A stretch of DNA of 64,000 nucleotides from Fragum whitleyi (lineage: Eukaryota; Mollusca; Bivalvia; Cardiida; Cardiidae): assembly GCA_948146395.1 (NCBI GenBank), contig OX411545.1:24507526-24571525 (forward strand). Reading direction: 5' to 3'. The notes below the pieces were generated by a model. That model saw nothing but the letters and a program-made list of their open reading frames with translations. It did no database searches and was not told the DNA's origin. A program made the translations under genes and the position numbers. Positions 12,089-23,139 of the stretch are shown here, in pieces (the stretch's first letter is position 1; the number at the start of each line of letters is the position of its first letter).

Positions 12089-12369
12089 GAATTGATTGAT
12101 TGAATGGAGTTTAACGCCGCTTTCAACATTATTACAGTTATATCGCGGCAGCTGGGGCACCTAACAATGGTTTCATGGTATTTGTCTCACCAGTACAACT
12201 ATTACATCCTTTCCTAGTCTCCAGCTGCTATCTCACATGGGTCTATGATTATCAACGCATTGGTGAGAGACAAATTGTCGGAAAAGAATGAGTGCCGCCG
12301 TAGTGGATCGAACCCGGGACCTCTAGAATGACAGTCCGTCGCGCTACCAACTGCGCTATGATAGCGGCT
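12089..12369 (-). repeat. SINE family B with target duplication
   Basis: A full-length minus-strand copy: the head includes gcgcagttggtagcgcgacg and ggtcccgggttcgatccac, and the tail complement is at the left. A direct repeat gatttgcga at 12074-12082 and 12372-12380 flanks it, consistent with target-primed insertion. Confidence 0.85.
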
Positions 12370-12829
12370 TTGATTTGCGACACAATAAGGGCGTTAGAAC
12401 ATAAGATTGATGAATATCTTCTTTTCACATCTCATTTTAAATAGGGACGGTTGAATTAAAAAAAAAAAAAACGTCATTAAAAAGTCGTGTAAATTACGAA
12501 GACTAAAAAAATAGAGACACCGTCCGTGATAACCCAAAGTACACTTACCAAATTGTTTCAATTTCAAAAATGTTGTAAAGCCATATATTTTATGATATTA
12601 AATGCCTATCAGAAAAAAAAAACATTAAATTGTTTGTTGTCAGTTAATACCATAGGTGTTCAAGATATTCTTGTAACTGCAACCAAGACAGGTAGTGAAT
12701 ACGAGGTTGATGCAAAAAACTGGACAGTTTTTTTTATAATTCATACAATGAAAAAGACAGTTAACTCTGTGGGAAATCATAAAATGGACCAGACTACATG
12801 TATTCTGAAGCGAGTGAACTACTACGTCT

Positions 12830-13300
12830 TTGGCCTAGTTAGCATTTGTCACGGCCGCCGTACGATATCGCAGCCGGCGATTTATTGAATGATAATCTTG
12901 ACATCGTACTTTTTTATTTCAGTCTACGGCGTATGTGTTCACAAAATCGGGCTGTGTCCGCACGGATTTTCATAAAGTTTTCACAAGTATCATTAAGATG
13001 CCCGTGCGGCGATCGCAAGGTAATCGTGCGATCTCCGTGCGATGTGTCAACTTTTTAAACTGTAACCCGCGCGCGACCGTAGGATGATCTGGTGAAAACA
13101 TGTTGTCAAAACATCGCATGGTGGCCGTGCTGTGTCCGTGCGGAGATCGTACGATGCTTCTACGACGTGTTGCTGACTACGGTATCCGTGCGGTCTTGCG
13201 ATTTTTTTTAAAAAGTGTTTAACTATTTGCGATGGTCGTACGAACGCATTCAACAGCTTATAGACCATGCACGATTCTGGCGCATTACGAGCGTCGTTAG
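12830..13300 (-). repeat. CpG- and palindrome-dense module, inverted copy
   Basis: Reverse complement of 9985-10492. The order of landmarks is the same, including gccgtacgatatcg, ggcgtatgtgttcacaaaat, the atcgca/ccgtgcgg cluster and an AT-rich gap with a T-run. It lies about as far from the right TIR as its partner lies from the left TIR. Confidence 0.7.
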
Positions 13301-13800
13301 CTTGCAGTCATGCAAATAGACATGCGTTCAGGATGGACACGTCAACGAAACATTTAGAAATGTTCCTCCGCTTAGGATACTTACTCACAAGCAAAGTGTG
13401 GTACAATTTTCAAACGTTCCATAACGTTTTTGTATCTTGAACTCAGGGTAGGCTTCGGTCACCTATCTATACTAATCTACTCTTAAGGGTCTGAATTTAT
13501 GCTTTCATGATACTGCACATGTACATCTTTTAAGATAGCTTCCTAAGATATGGGTCAAGATGGTAAGAATATTCTCCCTAGTAATAAGTTATGAGTTAAG
13601 TTGAGTAGCCATAGTGGAACATAAAAGATCTAGGCTATTCAAAATTTTAGACGTTTTGTACTGGATATGAAGATATGAAAGCGTCAGGGGTTTTGTCCGA
13701 GACAGATTTCAAAATTATAAACTGTTACATTTTCAGACTTAATTACTAAAGAATTATGCAACGCCCTCATTAAAATTCTTAATAAAGGGTCAAATCACGG
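13301..13800. other. Unassigned interior sequence
   Basis: Single-copy-looking sequence inside the right flank of the 9308-13891 element. No coding or repeat signal is visible to me. Confidence 0.3.
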
Positions 13801-13891
13801 CTTTCGTTTATTTCGTACATTTTGATGCGGTCCCCCAATTTATACCGTTTTCGGTCTCGGTTTCCGTGTTCAAACTTACTTCGCACATGTC

Positions 13892-14357
13892 TATTTATAG
13901 GTACGGACACGATGTGAACAGTTTTTGTTGTGAGATGTGAAGGATAGTTTCACAAACAGTGGTGGAAAAGGAGGAGGCGTTGCATGTCAGCGTCTTCTCC
14001 CTTTATTGCACTGTTTCTTAAATAATATCTTAAGAACTTTGAATCAAATATATTAATCAGTTATTTAGGGGACACAGTTGACAAGTTTCAGATAGAAAAA
14101 TTGTTGGAGTTAATAAGTTTGCATGGGGCAATAATTATTAAAAGATGTAGTATCCTGAATATTTTGTTGCATCTTTCAAAAATGTATTAGGTAGGTTTAC
14201 ATAATAATTAATAAAATGCAGGGATGAGGGGGATTTATTCATGAATCCACCATAACAGCAGGCTTTTAGACTTATCATGCAGTAATTATTGTCAGAAACA
14301 GTACTGCAAAAGGAGATGGACATGATTGCACATGTCATCTCCCATGGCACTACTTTC
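13892..14357. other. Intergenic between elements
   Basis: No supportable feature. A 70-codon minus-strand frame at 14138-14350 has no recognisable content. Confidence 0.3.
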
Positions 14358-14546
14358 CAAATTCAAAGGTTTTGCAGACGAAAATTTAATGTGGATTTAA
14401 TTTGAAAAATAGCCATTCTGTGGGGTAGAGAATAGTGTGGAAAAAGAAGAAACTGCTTGTCAGAAGCAATTTCTTCTTTTTTCACAATGTTTTCTCAATT
14501 ATAAATCACAGGCACTTAAAAAGCAGGATTTAAACAGCAGGGGTTA
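14358..14546. repeat. MITE family 2 (internal hairpin), left end missing
   Basis: Matches 59337-59557 closely: ccaaattcaaaggttttgca, then an internal hairpin (gaagaaact...agaagcaatttcttctt), then a tail ending caggggttaa. The right TTAA is at 14543-14546. The left end present in the other copy is missing here. Confidence 0.65.
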
Positions 14547-14642
14547 AATAGATTCACAGAATTTGATGGTTGCATAGATCCATAATGGCGTGCATCCTGT
14601 AGTCATTAATAAAATAACAATTAAGAATACATGTATAATTGA

Positions 14643-16574
14643 TCAATGTGAATTGAACTCAAACATAATATGCTTTATGAAGTTCGCAAGTTTTGATAAA
14701 GTTATAGGGCTCGAGGACTGCATCAGCTTCTTATAGTCATTCTCATTACACCCAGTTGTAATATTATTCAAATATTTTTTTCTGCGGCTATCGAAATAAT
14801 CACATGATAGAAGATAATGGCGTTCTGATCCTACTTCATTGCGTTGACATAAATTGCATATTCGTTGCTCTAGAGGGGTTCCATCCCATCTGCCTGTCTC
14901 TATTGGAAGCCTATGATTTGCTGTTCGGAATTTGTACAAGTAGCGCGCATCAGATAATGGTAAAATTTTGAGATATGGTTCAAATTCTAGGGAGTTTTTG
15001 GAAAGTTGGTATATTTTACCCTTGTTTGATGAATTGACTTGAATATTCCAGTTTTGGGAGTGTTGATCAATGAGTGTTTGCTTAACAATTTTATGAAGCT
15101 TTTGTGGGATTGGAATATTCTGTTCCCAATAATTAGACAGTCCTACAGAATCAAGAATGGATTTTATTTCCGAAAGCCATTTGAACCGTGGAGTTTGGTG
15201 ATTTAACATGTAATTGAAAATTTGATATGAAATCTTGTTAGTATTACCCAATAGTTTGACCCAAAATTGTATCATTCTACTTTTTATAATTACAGATATT
15301 GGATAACGACCCAGTTCACCAAGAAGCATGTAAATGGGTGTTGCTTTTCGGACTTTGAAAACTTTGCGAAGAAATTCATGATGGACTTTTTCAATCAAAT
15401 CAAGATTCTCAAAACCATATATTTCGGATCCATATGTCAAAATTGGCAAAACAGTGTGGTCGAAAAGTTTGACAATGAGGTCTACTGGAAGATCAGCATT
15501 GTGTACTTTTCCAAATAAGAGGTAAGTTGCTTTTCGCGCTTGTTGAGTAATATGTTTACGGGCTTGGAGAAATGATCCTGAAGAGGAGAATGTTATTCCT
15601 AGATAATGATAGGTATTTGTTATTTCAATTGGTTGATTGCCAAGTATGAAATTGAATTGGTTCCTTGTGCCAAATACAATGATTTTAGTTTTATTAATGT
15701 TTACATTGAGTTTCCATTCTTCACAATATTTATGGAAAGCATTTAGACTATTTTGAAAATCAACTTTGTTATCTGATAGAATAACGGTGTCATCAGCATA
15801 TAACAGTATAATAAGTTTAAGCCACAAGAAATGTTGATTGTCATTTAGATCTATGCCGTGTCCACCGTTTGATTCTATGTATGACTGCATGTCATTCAAA
15901 AAAAGTGCAAATAAAATTGGCGAGAGATTCTCCCCTTGCCGAACACCGTTCTGGCAGTCGAAATAGGCGGAAAATGAACCTTCTGAAGACACACATGACT
16001 TAATATTGCAGTACATATTATAAATAACATTGAAAATTTTCCCATCTATATTGTGATTGAGTACTTTTTGCCATAAACTAGCTCTATGAACCTTGTCAAA
16101 AGCTGCTGAGAAGTCAATATATGCACAGAATAGCTTCTTTTTCTGTGATTTTAGAATTTCAATTAAAGAATATAGGGTAAAAATATGATCTTGGCAACTG
16201 TACCCATTTCTGAAACCAGCTTGGTTTTCATTGAGTAAATGATTTGATTCAATATAATTTGTCAATCTTTTATTAATCACTGATGTAAAAAGTTTACCCA
16301 GGCAGCTCAAAATAGTAATTGGCCTATAATTTTCTGAGAGGGAGGGGTCTCCCTTGTTTTTGAAAACTGGGATGATGATACCCTTTACCCATGATTCAGG
16401 GATAAATCCAGTGTCCAAAATACTGTTGAAAAGTTTAGTTAGTAACGGGAGTATAATGTGTTTTGAGCATTTCAAGTATTCATTAATAATATTATCAACG
16501 GGGCTACACGCTTTACCGTTTTTAAGATTAAATATACATTTTTCTATTTCAGAATGAAGAATTGGAGAGTTCAA
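14643..16574 (-). CDS. LINE reverse transcriptase, long open frame
   Basis: The 643-codon frame encodes a reverse transcriptase of the non-LTR type. Visible blocks are N-G-K-A-C-S-P-V-D-N-I near the start, Y-R-P-I-T-I-L-S-C-L-G-K, the palm aspartate in Y-I-D-F-S-A-A-F-D-K-V, N-G-V-R-Q-G-E-N-L-S-P-I-L-F and Y-A-D-D-T-V-I-L at about 15780-15800. A C-terminal C-N-L-C...H-Y-L-L-S-C knuckle lies near 14810-14870. The annotated start methionine is internal: homologous sequence continues upstream in another frame (16571-16762: D-Y-W-K-F-L-N-G-L-K...), separated by an 11-bp tandem duplication at 16626-16647. Removing one 11-bp unit would bring the two parts into one frame. No internal stop occurs over 1.9 kb, so the copy is relatively young. 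Without an endonuclease it is not autonomous. Confidence 0.85.
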   Translation of the reverse strand: MNSPILHSEIEKCIFNLKNGKACSPVDNIINEYLKCSKHIILPLLTKLFNSILDTGFIPESWVKGIIIPVFKNKGDPSLSENYRPITILSCLGKLFTSVINKRLTNYIESNHLLNENQAGFRNGYSCQDHIFTLYSLIEILKSQKKKLFCAYIDFSAAFDKVHRASLWQKVLNHNIDGKIFNVIYNMYCNIKSCVSSEGSFSAYFDCQNGVRQGENLSPILFALFLNDMQSYIESNGGHGIDLNDNQHFLWLKLIILLYADDTVILSDNKVDFQNSLNAFHKYCEEWKLNVNINKTKIIVFGTRNQFNFILGNQPIEITNTYHYLGITFSSSGSFLQARKHITQQARKATYLLFGKVHNADLPVDLIVKLFDHTVLPILTYGSEIYGFENLDLIEKVHHEFLRKVFKVRKATPIYMLLGELGRYPISVIIKSRMIQFWVKLLGNTNKISYQIFNYMLNHQTPRFKWLSEIKSILDSVGLSNYWEQNIPIPQKLHKIVKQTLIDQHSQNWNIQVNSSNKGKIYQLSKNSLEFEPYLKILPLSDARYLYKFRTANHRLPIETGRWDGTPLEQRICNLCQRNEVGSERHYLLSCDYFDSRRKKYLNNITTGCNENDYKKLMQSSSPITLSKLANFIKHIMFEFNSH

Positions 16575-16762
16575 CTCAAGATTTTGGTGGTTGTTAAAGG
16601 ACGTGTTCGGTATTGGGTTAGTATCTGTGTCACTACTGTGTCACTACTGTTTATGTTTTTGTAGTATTCGTAAAAATCGTGCAGAGTGGGTTTGTTGACA
16701 TCACGTGACTTTTGTTTCAATCCATTAAGAAATTTCCAATAATCAATCTCACATCGATACAA
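16571..16762 (-). pseudogene. Upstream part of the same LINE frame
   Basis: This short frame carries the segment that normally precedes the LINE reverse transcriptase (W-K-F-L-N-G-L-K and P-T-L-H-D-F-Y-E-Y-Y-K). It runs into an 11-bp direct duplication, tgtgtcactac twice at 16626-16647, and then out of frame. The element is 5' truncated not far beyond 16762. Confidence 0.75.
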
Positions 16763-16924
16763 AAATGATTATCACATTTTTCCAATTTATAATCCCTCTA
16801 TTGGAATGTCAATGAAGCATTTGCCCCCACCCATTTTAGACCATAATTTAGGAAAGCGAGACAATTAAATAACCTATTAACCATCCATGTATATATTAAT
16901 AATTAAAAAAATAATAAATAAAAA

Positions 16925-17215
16925 AGTTGAAATATCTACCCCCCTTTACCGAAATGATATACCAGACTGACTAAAGCAGCTGGCTAACTATGTACACCAT
17001 GTTAAGTTTAAGTTGAAATATTTGTCCCTCCTTAACCGATATGATATACCAGACTGACTGAAGCGGCTGGTTAACTATGTACACTATGTTTTGTTGAATA
17101 TAGAAAATAAGAGAGGAAAAAAAAAGTTTGAAATATTTGTCCGTACTTTACCGATATGATTTACCAGACTGACTGAAGCAGCTGGTTAACTATGTACACT
17201 ATGTAAAGTTGAATA
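16925..17215. repeat. Three-copy tandem repeat (accagactgact unit)
   Basis: Three units share gaaatat, ttaccga, atgatataccagactgact, aaagcagctgg and aactatgtacac. The anchor accagactga starts at 16961, 17048 and 17163, so spacing is uneven (87 and 115 bp). No coding content. Confidence 0.8.
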
Positions 17216-17287
17216 TCCAATAAATTTTCACACATATGCAATAATATAAAATAAAAATGATTATAATGACATGATAGGAAAATATAT

Positions 17288-17668
17288 ATGTTGAAAACCA
17301 GTCGGTCTTATACGCCGAGAATCCCCTGTTGAGAGCTTCCAATCATAGTATGAAGTGGTAATAAGCTAGGCTAAAAAAAAAAAAAAAAAAAAAAATGCGC
17401 ATGTAAATAATGATGCATTACAAATATAATAAAAATGATAAATAAAGAAACCAGTTTGTCTTATACGCCGAGAATCCCTCTGTTGGGTGCTTCAGGTCAT
17501 AGTATGGAGTGGTAATAAGTCAGATTGAAGAATCGCGCACGTATTTAATGATGTAAAACATATTTGATAAAAATGATAAATAAGGACATATATGTATGAA
17601 AACCAGTTTGTCATATACGCCGAGAATCCCTCTGTTGGGAGCTCCGCTAAAAATACGGAGTGGTAATA
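17288..17668. repeat. Three-copy ~152-bp tandem repeat (tacgccgagaatccc unit)
   Basis: The anchor tacgccgaga starts at 17311, 17464 and 17616. Each unit includes aaccagt, cttatacgccgagaatccc, ctgttggg and gtggtaata. An A-run (17373-17394) sits in the first spacer. The third unit is cut off at gtggtaata by the TIR that begins at 17669. Confidence 0.8.
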
Positions 17669-17805
17669 GACATGTGCGAAGGAAGAACGAAAACGGTATC
17701 CGAAACCGAAAAACGATTAAATCGGGGGATCATATCAAAACAACCGAAAAGTTACTATGTTTAAGGCCAAACCAAATTTATTATTTTGTTATCTAATTCG
17801 ACATG

Positions 17806-18352
17806 TTATTCACTCTCCAAACTGCTAACTCCAAGTAAGCGGAGTAACTTTGGTACTTTCTTTTTGATGAATTTACTGTACTCCATCTGGTTTTCACGAA
17901 TAATGTCGCTCAACGGTCGACGCCGACGTCGAGGTTGACGGGGTGGACTATCGGATGAAGATGACATGGCGTCCTCTACCTCTTCTCGCCTGTCTCTTCT
18001 AAGGCCTCCTCGAGGTAGACGGGGACTGTTGTCTCTCGATGGTCCCGGTCGAGGCCGATGCTCAGGACGACGTATTGGATGCTGTATTTGTCGGCGTGGC
18101 GAAGATGGGGGAGACGGTGTAGCAGGGACACTTGGTTGCTGGCGTGGAGAAGCAATTTGCTGCTGCTGTTGTCGCCGTGATGAGGGTGGCGTTGATGATG
18201 CCATAGACAATCTTGATCTATGTATCTGTTGGTTGCGATGAGGAACCGGTATTAATTGTCGACGCGGTAAGGGTGGTGGGGAAGTTGCCACTGGGGCCTT
18301 TGGATTCTGCACCAGGCGTCTTTCAACTCTCTTGATATTTTCAACAGCAGTT
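17806..18352 (-). CDS. Exon 3 of the Myb/SANT-like gene
   Basis: Terminal exon. The acceptor tacgcag precedes the first base at 18352, which completes an arginine codon begun in exon 2. The product part is low-complexity (S-S-T-P-P-S-S-R-R-Q-Q-Q-Q-Q, then R-R-R-R-R) and ends in a basic helix. The antisense frame at 17966-18241 is a shadow of this GC-rich exon. Confidence 0.65.
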
Positions 18353-18879
18353 CTGCGTATTATAAAATATGGAAATTAAGCTTTCAAAATATATAACGAT
18401 TTGACATCATGTGCATGACTTGCAAACATTGAGACATTTGAGACCTTATCTGGCTTTAAAGAGCAAAGGGAAGACTCTATACCGACTTTTCAGTTGCAAA
18501 GTCTGGCCTGAGTCTTTGCTTGGTGCAGATACTAACATGTTGGAAATGTAACGCACAGGTTCATTTAATTCATGACCCGCAAAAACACTCTTGTGAATAG
18601 TGTACACTAGAAAAGTAAATTTATATTAAACTAGGGGTAGATTTACTAGCATAGAATCGTTGTAGTTACAACGTTTATCCTCCTGATGAGCATTGTGAAA
18701 CCGGTTGAGGATTATCATATTAAATTAATTTTATCAAAACATATTAACTTATTCAAGGCTTGTTGTTGAACTTTTCAATATATAAACGAAATAGAGGAAA
18801 ATAACCAGTGGTTAATAATTTAATGAAAGTTTCATTGACTTTTTTATATATATATAGCTAGATTTAATTGCATTTCATT
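18353..18879. other. Intron sequence with a hairpin
   Basis: Intron 2 of the gene above. It contains a hairpin-like stretch at about 18466-18533 (gagcaaagggaagactct pairing loosely with gagtctttgct) that resembles one at 26483-26550. Otherwise AT-rich, with nothing recognised. Confidence 0.45.
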
Positions 18880-19036
18880 TAATTTTTCAAATATGACTTG
18901 ACATACGCATGCACGCACAAACAATCGCCCTCCCGCCAACCCCCCTACCCCCCTTCACACACACACATAACACGGAAGGTCGTTTGTCTATGAGTGCATG
19001 CGAGCGTGTATATGTCAAGTCATATTTGAAAAATTA
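18880..19036. repeat. Foldback with CA-rich loop
   Basis: The arms taatttttcaaatatgactt (18880 onward) and aagtcatatttgaaaaatta (to 19036) are reverse complements, extended by gacatacgcatgc and gcatgcgagcgtgtatatgtc. The loop is C- and CA-rich. Confidence 0.75.
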
Positions 19037-19220
19037 AGCATAATCTTTAATTTCAGTTTAAGATTGATTTATCCTATAATGAGTGAACAAAAACTGCTAT
19101 ATTTTCAACAGGCGTATCAAAAGCTTTTTTGATAACGAAATGGAATATCATTAAATCTACTCTTTGAAGCAAATGAGACAAAACATGAAAAAAGGGGAAA
19201 CTTAGAATAAAATAAATGAT

Positions 19221-19867
<647 letters not shown>

Positions 19868-20192
19868 TTATCTTATAACTATACAAATATCCATGTGATA
19901 ACATCCCGTATGATTTTTTTTTATTATTATTTGTTTTTTATATCATATTGTATTTTTCTGGACAATGATATAATGTTGTTATTTTGGAAACTTGAATTTC
20001 TGTTAAAAACATCGTTGAAACAAGGCAAATAGAGGTTATAAGATAAATATAATAGGTACTTAGTGTATTGTATGAAAAATATCTAACTCGGTTGTGGTAA
20101 TTGATAATTGTCTCGGCAGAGCCTCGACAATGATCAATTATCCCAACTCGTTAGATATTTTTTCTCATACAAATCACTAAGTACGTATTACA
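19868..20192. repeat. Repeat family H with 3' foldback, copy 1
   Basis: Matches 40452-40731 in order: atcttataac, gtgataacatcccg, acaatgatataatg, aaatagaggttataag, acttagtg. The 3' half is an imperfect palindrome: tacttagtg...tatgaaaaatatctaactcg (20057-20090) pairs with ccaactcgttagatatttttt and cactaagta (20142-20183). MITE-like, no coding. Confidence 0.75.
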
Positions 20193-20860
20193 TATTTAGC
20201 CAAGGAACTTCATGTATGAAAGGTTGTTATCTAAACTAACTATCGAAAACTGACGTTTGCAATACGGAGGCGAATGGGAGGCGGTGGTTTCTTTGAATAA
20301 TAAAACTTGGGCTAAAGTCGACCAATCCAAATAATTATAATCAATCGCCCAGAATCAAAGTACAGACTGACAAAGCACTTTCTATCAGTTATAAACATTA
20401 ATATTCGACCAAACGATTGGTTGTAATGATGATTAGAATCATTGGTCATTCAGACTCTCTAAATACATGGTGTTTGGCTGTTCAAATCCCCCTCTGATTG
20501 GTCACCATTACTTTTGCTTCATAACAACCTTTCATTAACACAAATTATTTTATTAACATAAAATTTCATTTGTGTCACTAATTGTCATTAATCATTTTAG
20601 CCAAGGATCTCAATGGGCACACCGTGCGGGATAAATGACTAACAATTCCATTATGAATTGAAATGAGGGCATTAAATATTATGCCGAAACTAGATGTAAA
20701 GACAACTACAATCAAATAAAAAGAATATCAGTTAATGCAGTTTGAAGTTTACCCAAATCTGGGAATAATAAAACCGCCACAATGCCGCCCAGAATTTCAT
20801 TTAGAAATGATAAAGATGTTGCAGGTTGTCATCATGAAATGGTTACACAGACACGGACGC
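20193..20860. other. Intron sequence, nothing recognised
   Basis: No supportable gene or repeat boundary before the CA-rich microsatellite. Confidence 0.35.
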
Positions 20861-20994
20861 ACGGACGGACTCACGGAGGCACGCACACACACACGCACGC
20901 ACACACACGCTCTCATCCGCGCGCGCACGCACCCACACACATGAACAACACACACGCACGCGCGAACAACACACACGCACGCGCACACACACTT
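20861..20994. repeat. CA/CG-rich compound microsatellite
   Basis: A mosaic of cacgcacacac, cgcgcgcacgc and acacacgcacgcgc. The open frames here are low-complexity artefacts. Confidence 0.95.
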
Positions 20995-21283
20995 CAACAA
21001 GCCCTGAATGCAGGGTAGACTTTTTTTTTATACCAGATCATATTTATTAACACTGATATTGAATCAATCTTGGATATCACACTAACACAGGAATGGCAAT
21101 ATAATTGTTCGTTTGAGGGTGATTTTGAATTTGTATAGTTTAAGGTTTTTTTTTTTCGATTTCCCTAACCGTATTTTGTCACTTTAGAAAAAAAAACAAA
21201 AACAAAAAAAAAAAAAAAACATAATATTGCAAAGAAATATTTGTGAAATGATCATTCTGCTATTGCATTAAATAAGCGAGTAG

Positions 21284-21715
21284 CAGTTAGTTACATCGTG
21301 AGATTGACATTCATCTTAATCAAATCCATTCTGTATCAACCACTCGTCGTTATTTTCATTCATTCCAACCACTCACCCAAACCATTCAAAACACTCCAAG
21401 CTCACTTAAAATCCAATCTTCCAGGACATTCAAAATAAATAAGGCTAGAAAAAATGCCCTTTTTACTGACAAAATTCAAATCGTAAGCGTTTGATATGTT
21501 CTTCAAGAAATAGGAAGCTATTCATAAAACTTGTTTGCATAATTTTTTAAAGGGATGTAATAAATATCGCTAATTTCGTTTACCCCGAACTAAATGTGCG
21601 ATAATGGATTACCTCCCATTAAATCCACTCAAATAATGATCCATACACTCATTCAATTTCATTCCAAAATCATTCAAAAACATTCATCTTGAGAATTTCG
21701 CGATGTTGTTTACTG
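21284..21715. repeat. CAGTTA-type MITE, copy
   Basis: Ends are cagttagttacatcgtg at 21284 and, read inward on the minus strand, cagtaaacaacatcgcg at 21715. A TA lies at 21716-21717; the left flank reads tag. The interior has blocks of cattcattcca, accattcaaaacactc and a central aagggatgtaataaatatcg...cgataatggattacctccc hairpin. Confidence 0.75.
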
Positions 21716-21766
21716 TACCAGTGAATTTTTGTTTATCTCTTTGGCAGATTTTTTTCAGGAGCTTAC

Positions 21767-22025
21767 CTTATATCATTGTCTTGAATGTCACATGATTTCA
21801 ATTTCAAAATGTTCCCAATCTTTGTGGACATTCTCTCCCTCAGTTGTTTTTAAGACCCTTCTTGGTATAGAATTTTTACGTCATCTGGTAGCTGTCCCGA
21901 ATTAGCCTTAACTTCTTCTAAAATGTCTTTCCATTTGTTTGGGTGAGAAATGTAGGCTCTTAGAATCAAAAGTAGTTCCTGCTTTTTAATTCTGATGCTT
22001 CTACGTTTTACCACTACCAAGTTTT
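21767..22025 (-). CDS. Exon 2 of the Myb/SANT-like gene
   Basis: Internal exon with phase-1 entry and phase-2 exit. The acceptor ttttgttttcacag and the donor AG|GTAAGC are both good. It carries the predicted DNA-binding helices. Codon 57 of its frame is TAA, which interrupts the product unless it is a sequencing error or polymorphism. Confidence 0.65.
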
Positions 22026-22377
22026 CTGTGAAAACAAAACCAGCGAAATATTCAAATGTAGGATTAAATTAAGACGAGTACTTTTCCAGTATTTTTTTTT
22101 TTTTTTTTTTTGAATTAACATGTTCATGTATTGGCATCTAAAGCCAAATTTCAATATTCGACTATATAGAAAGTAATTCATTTCGCGAATAAAATTTGCT
22201 TGGCCTAAAATGAACTTTGTAAAAAAGAAGTTATCTATGTCAAGTCGTGAAAGAAAGAGGCGCATTATTTAGAAAAGAGTGCCAATTAAGTAGACATAAG
22301 TAATGAAGCTGGTCAGGCTAGCATATATAGAATTTAATGCAAATGGCAAATAAATAAAATAATAAAACATTTCTCAC

Positions 22378-22402
22378 CTTTATCGGCAATGTTCGAAGCC
22401 AT
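22378..22402 (-). CDS. Exon 1 of the Myb/SANT-like gene
   Basis: A short coding exon, M-A-S-N-I-A-D-K plus one base, with donor G|GTGAGA. The ATG context accATGG matches the Kozak preference. It was chosen because its phase fits exon 2 exactly. Confidence 0.6.
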
Positions 22403-23139
22403 GGTCCTTTTAGAAATGTGTCAATTATGATCAATTATGAACGCTAGAATTAGTTGTTTGTTCATCCGATGACCAGTCCAAAGATCGAAGCACGAACCGT
22501 GAAACCAGACCGTTATGCCATTTAAAATAAAAAATCTATTTATCATTATTTGCGCGCGCTTTGAATTTAATGTACGGATTTTCTTAAGACAAGCTTCATC
22601 AGAAGAGACTGCGATTTCCTCAGTAACGGTAAAAATATCAATATTTTATCATTAGATCTTTATTATATAGATATATAATATATACATGGTATATGATATG
22701 AAATAGGCAATGATGTCGGTGTCAATATATGCGTCTTCATTCTCTTACTGTTAATCTATTCGAATGGAAACGACCAGACACCTCAACTGCAGCCGGATAA
22801 AGAATAGATCTATGGGTGAAGATTATTTCTATGGGTCTTCTCCGTCAACGTTTACTTTTTTCACAATTACGTAGGCAATCCTAAGAAATACCTTTTTCGC
22901 ACTAAAGTATATGCTTCTAGGAAGTATCTAAAAACAACAACAAAAAAAAAAAGATTCGACGAAGACACTTTTTATTTCATAGAGGTATGAAACTAAAAAC
23001 CTAATAACCCTACAGCGTATATGTATACGTGTCGCATATTCATACATAAATGTAGTAAGTTTTTTTTTGTTTCATATAGCCTTAAAATAATGAAAAGAAA
23101 TGCTCTATACAAATGTGATATCTTGAATCGAAAAATTAC
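22403..23139. other. Region between the divergent genes, nothing recognised
   Basis: This holds the presumed promoter side of the minus-strand gene. No TATA box or other element can be assigned with confidence. Confidence 0.35.

Larger units (their letters stand above)
9308..13891. mobile_element. 4.6-kb element with ~90-bp TIRs, no transposase
   Basis: The left end starts gacatgtgcgaaggagaacg at 9308. The right end, read inward from 13891 on the minus strand, starts gacatgtgcgaagtaag. Subterminal sequence also agrees, for example a tatcaaaa...acgaaa block about 70-80 bp in. The same terminus occurs at 17669 in front of a transposase-bearing element. No transposase frame is visible inside, so it looks like a non-autonomous relative. 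It contains two family B SINEs and three CpG-rich palindromic modules. Confidence 0.65.
14600..16790 (-). mobile_element. Second non-LTR retrotransposon fragment
   Basis: A LINE on the minus strand, starting within the region just upstream of the reverse transcriptase domain and running to its C-terminal knuckle. The endonuclease and ORF1 are absent. The active-site box is Y-A-D-D and no RNase H domain is present, so it belongs to a different clade from the LINE at 5747-8110. Confidence 0.85.

Noticed and set aside
15267..15518. Plus-strand 83-codon frame
   Set aside because: Lies fully inside the antisense of the LINE reverse transcriptase.
17966..18241. 91-codon plus-strand frame rich in Gly, Arg and Cys
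   Set aside because: Antisense shadow of exon 3 of the minus-strand gene.
20735..21018. His/Thr-rich and Cys/Val-rich frames
   Set aside because: Translation of a CA/CG microsatellite.
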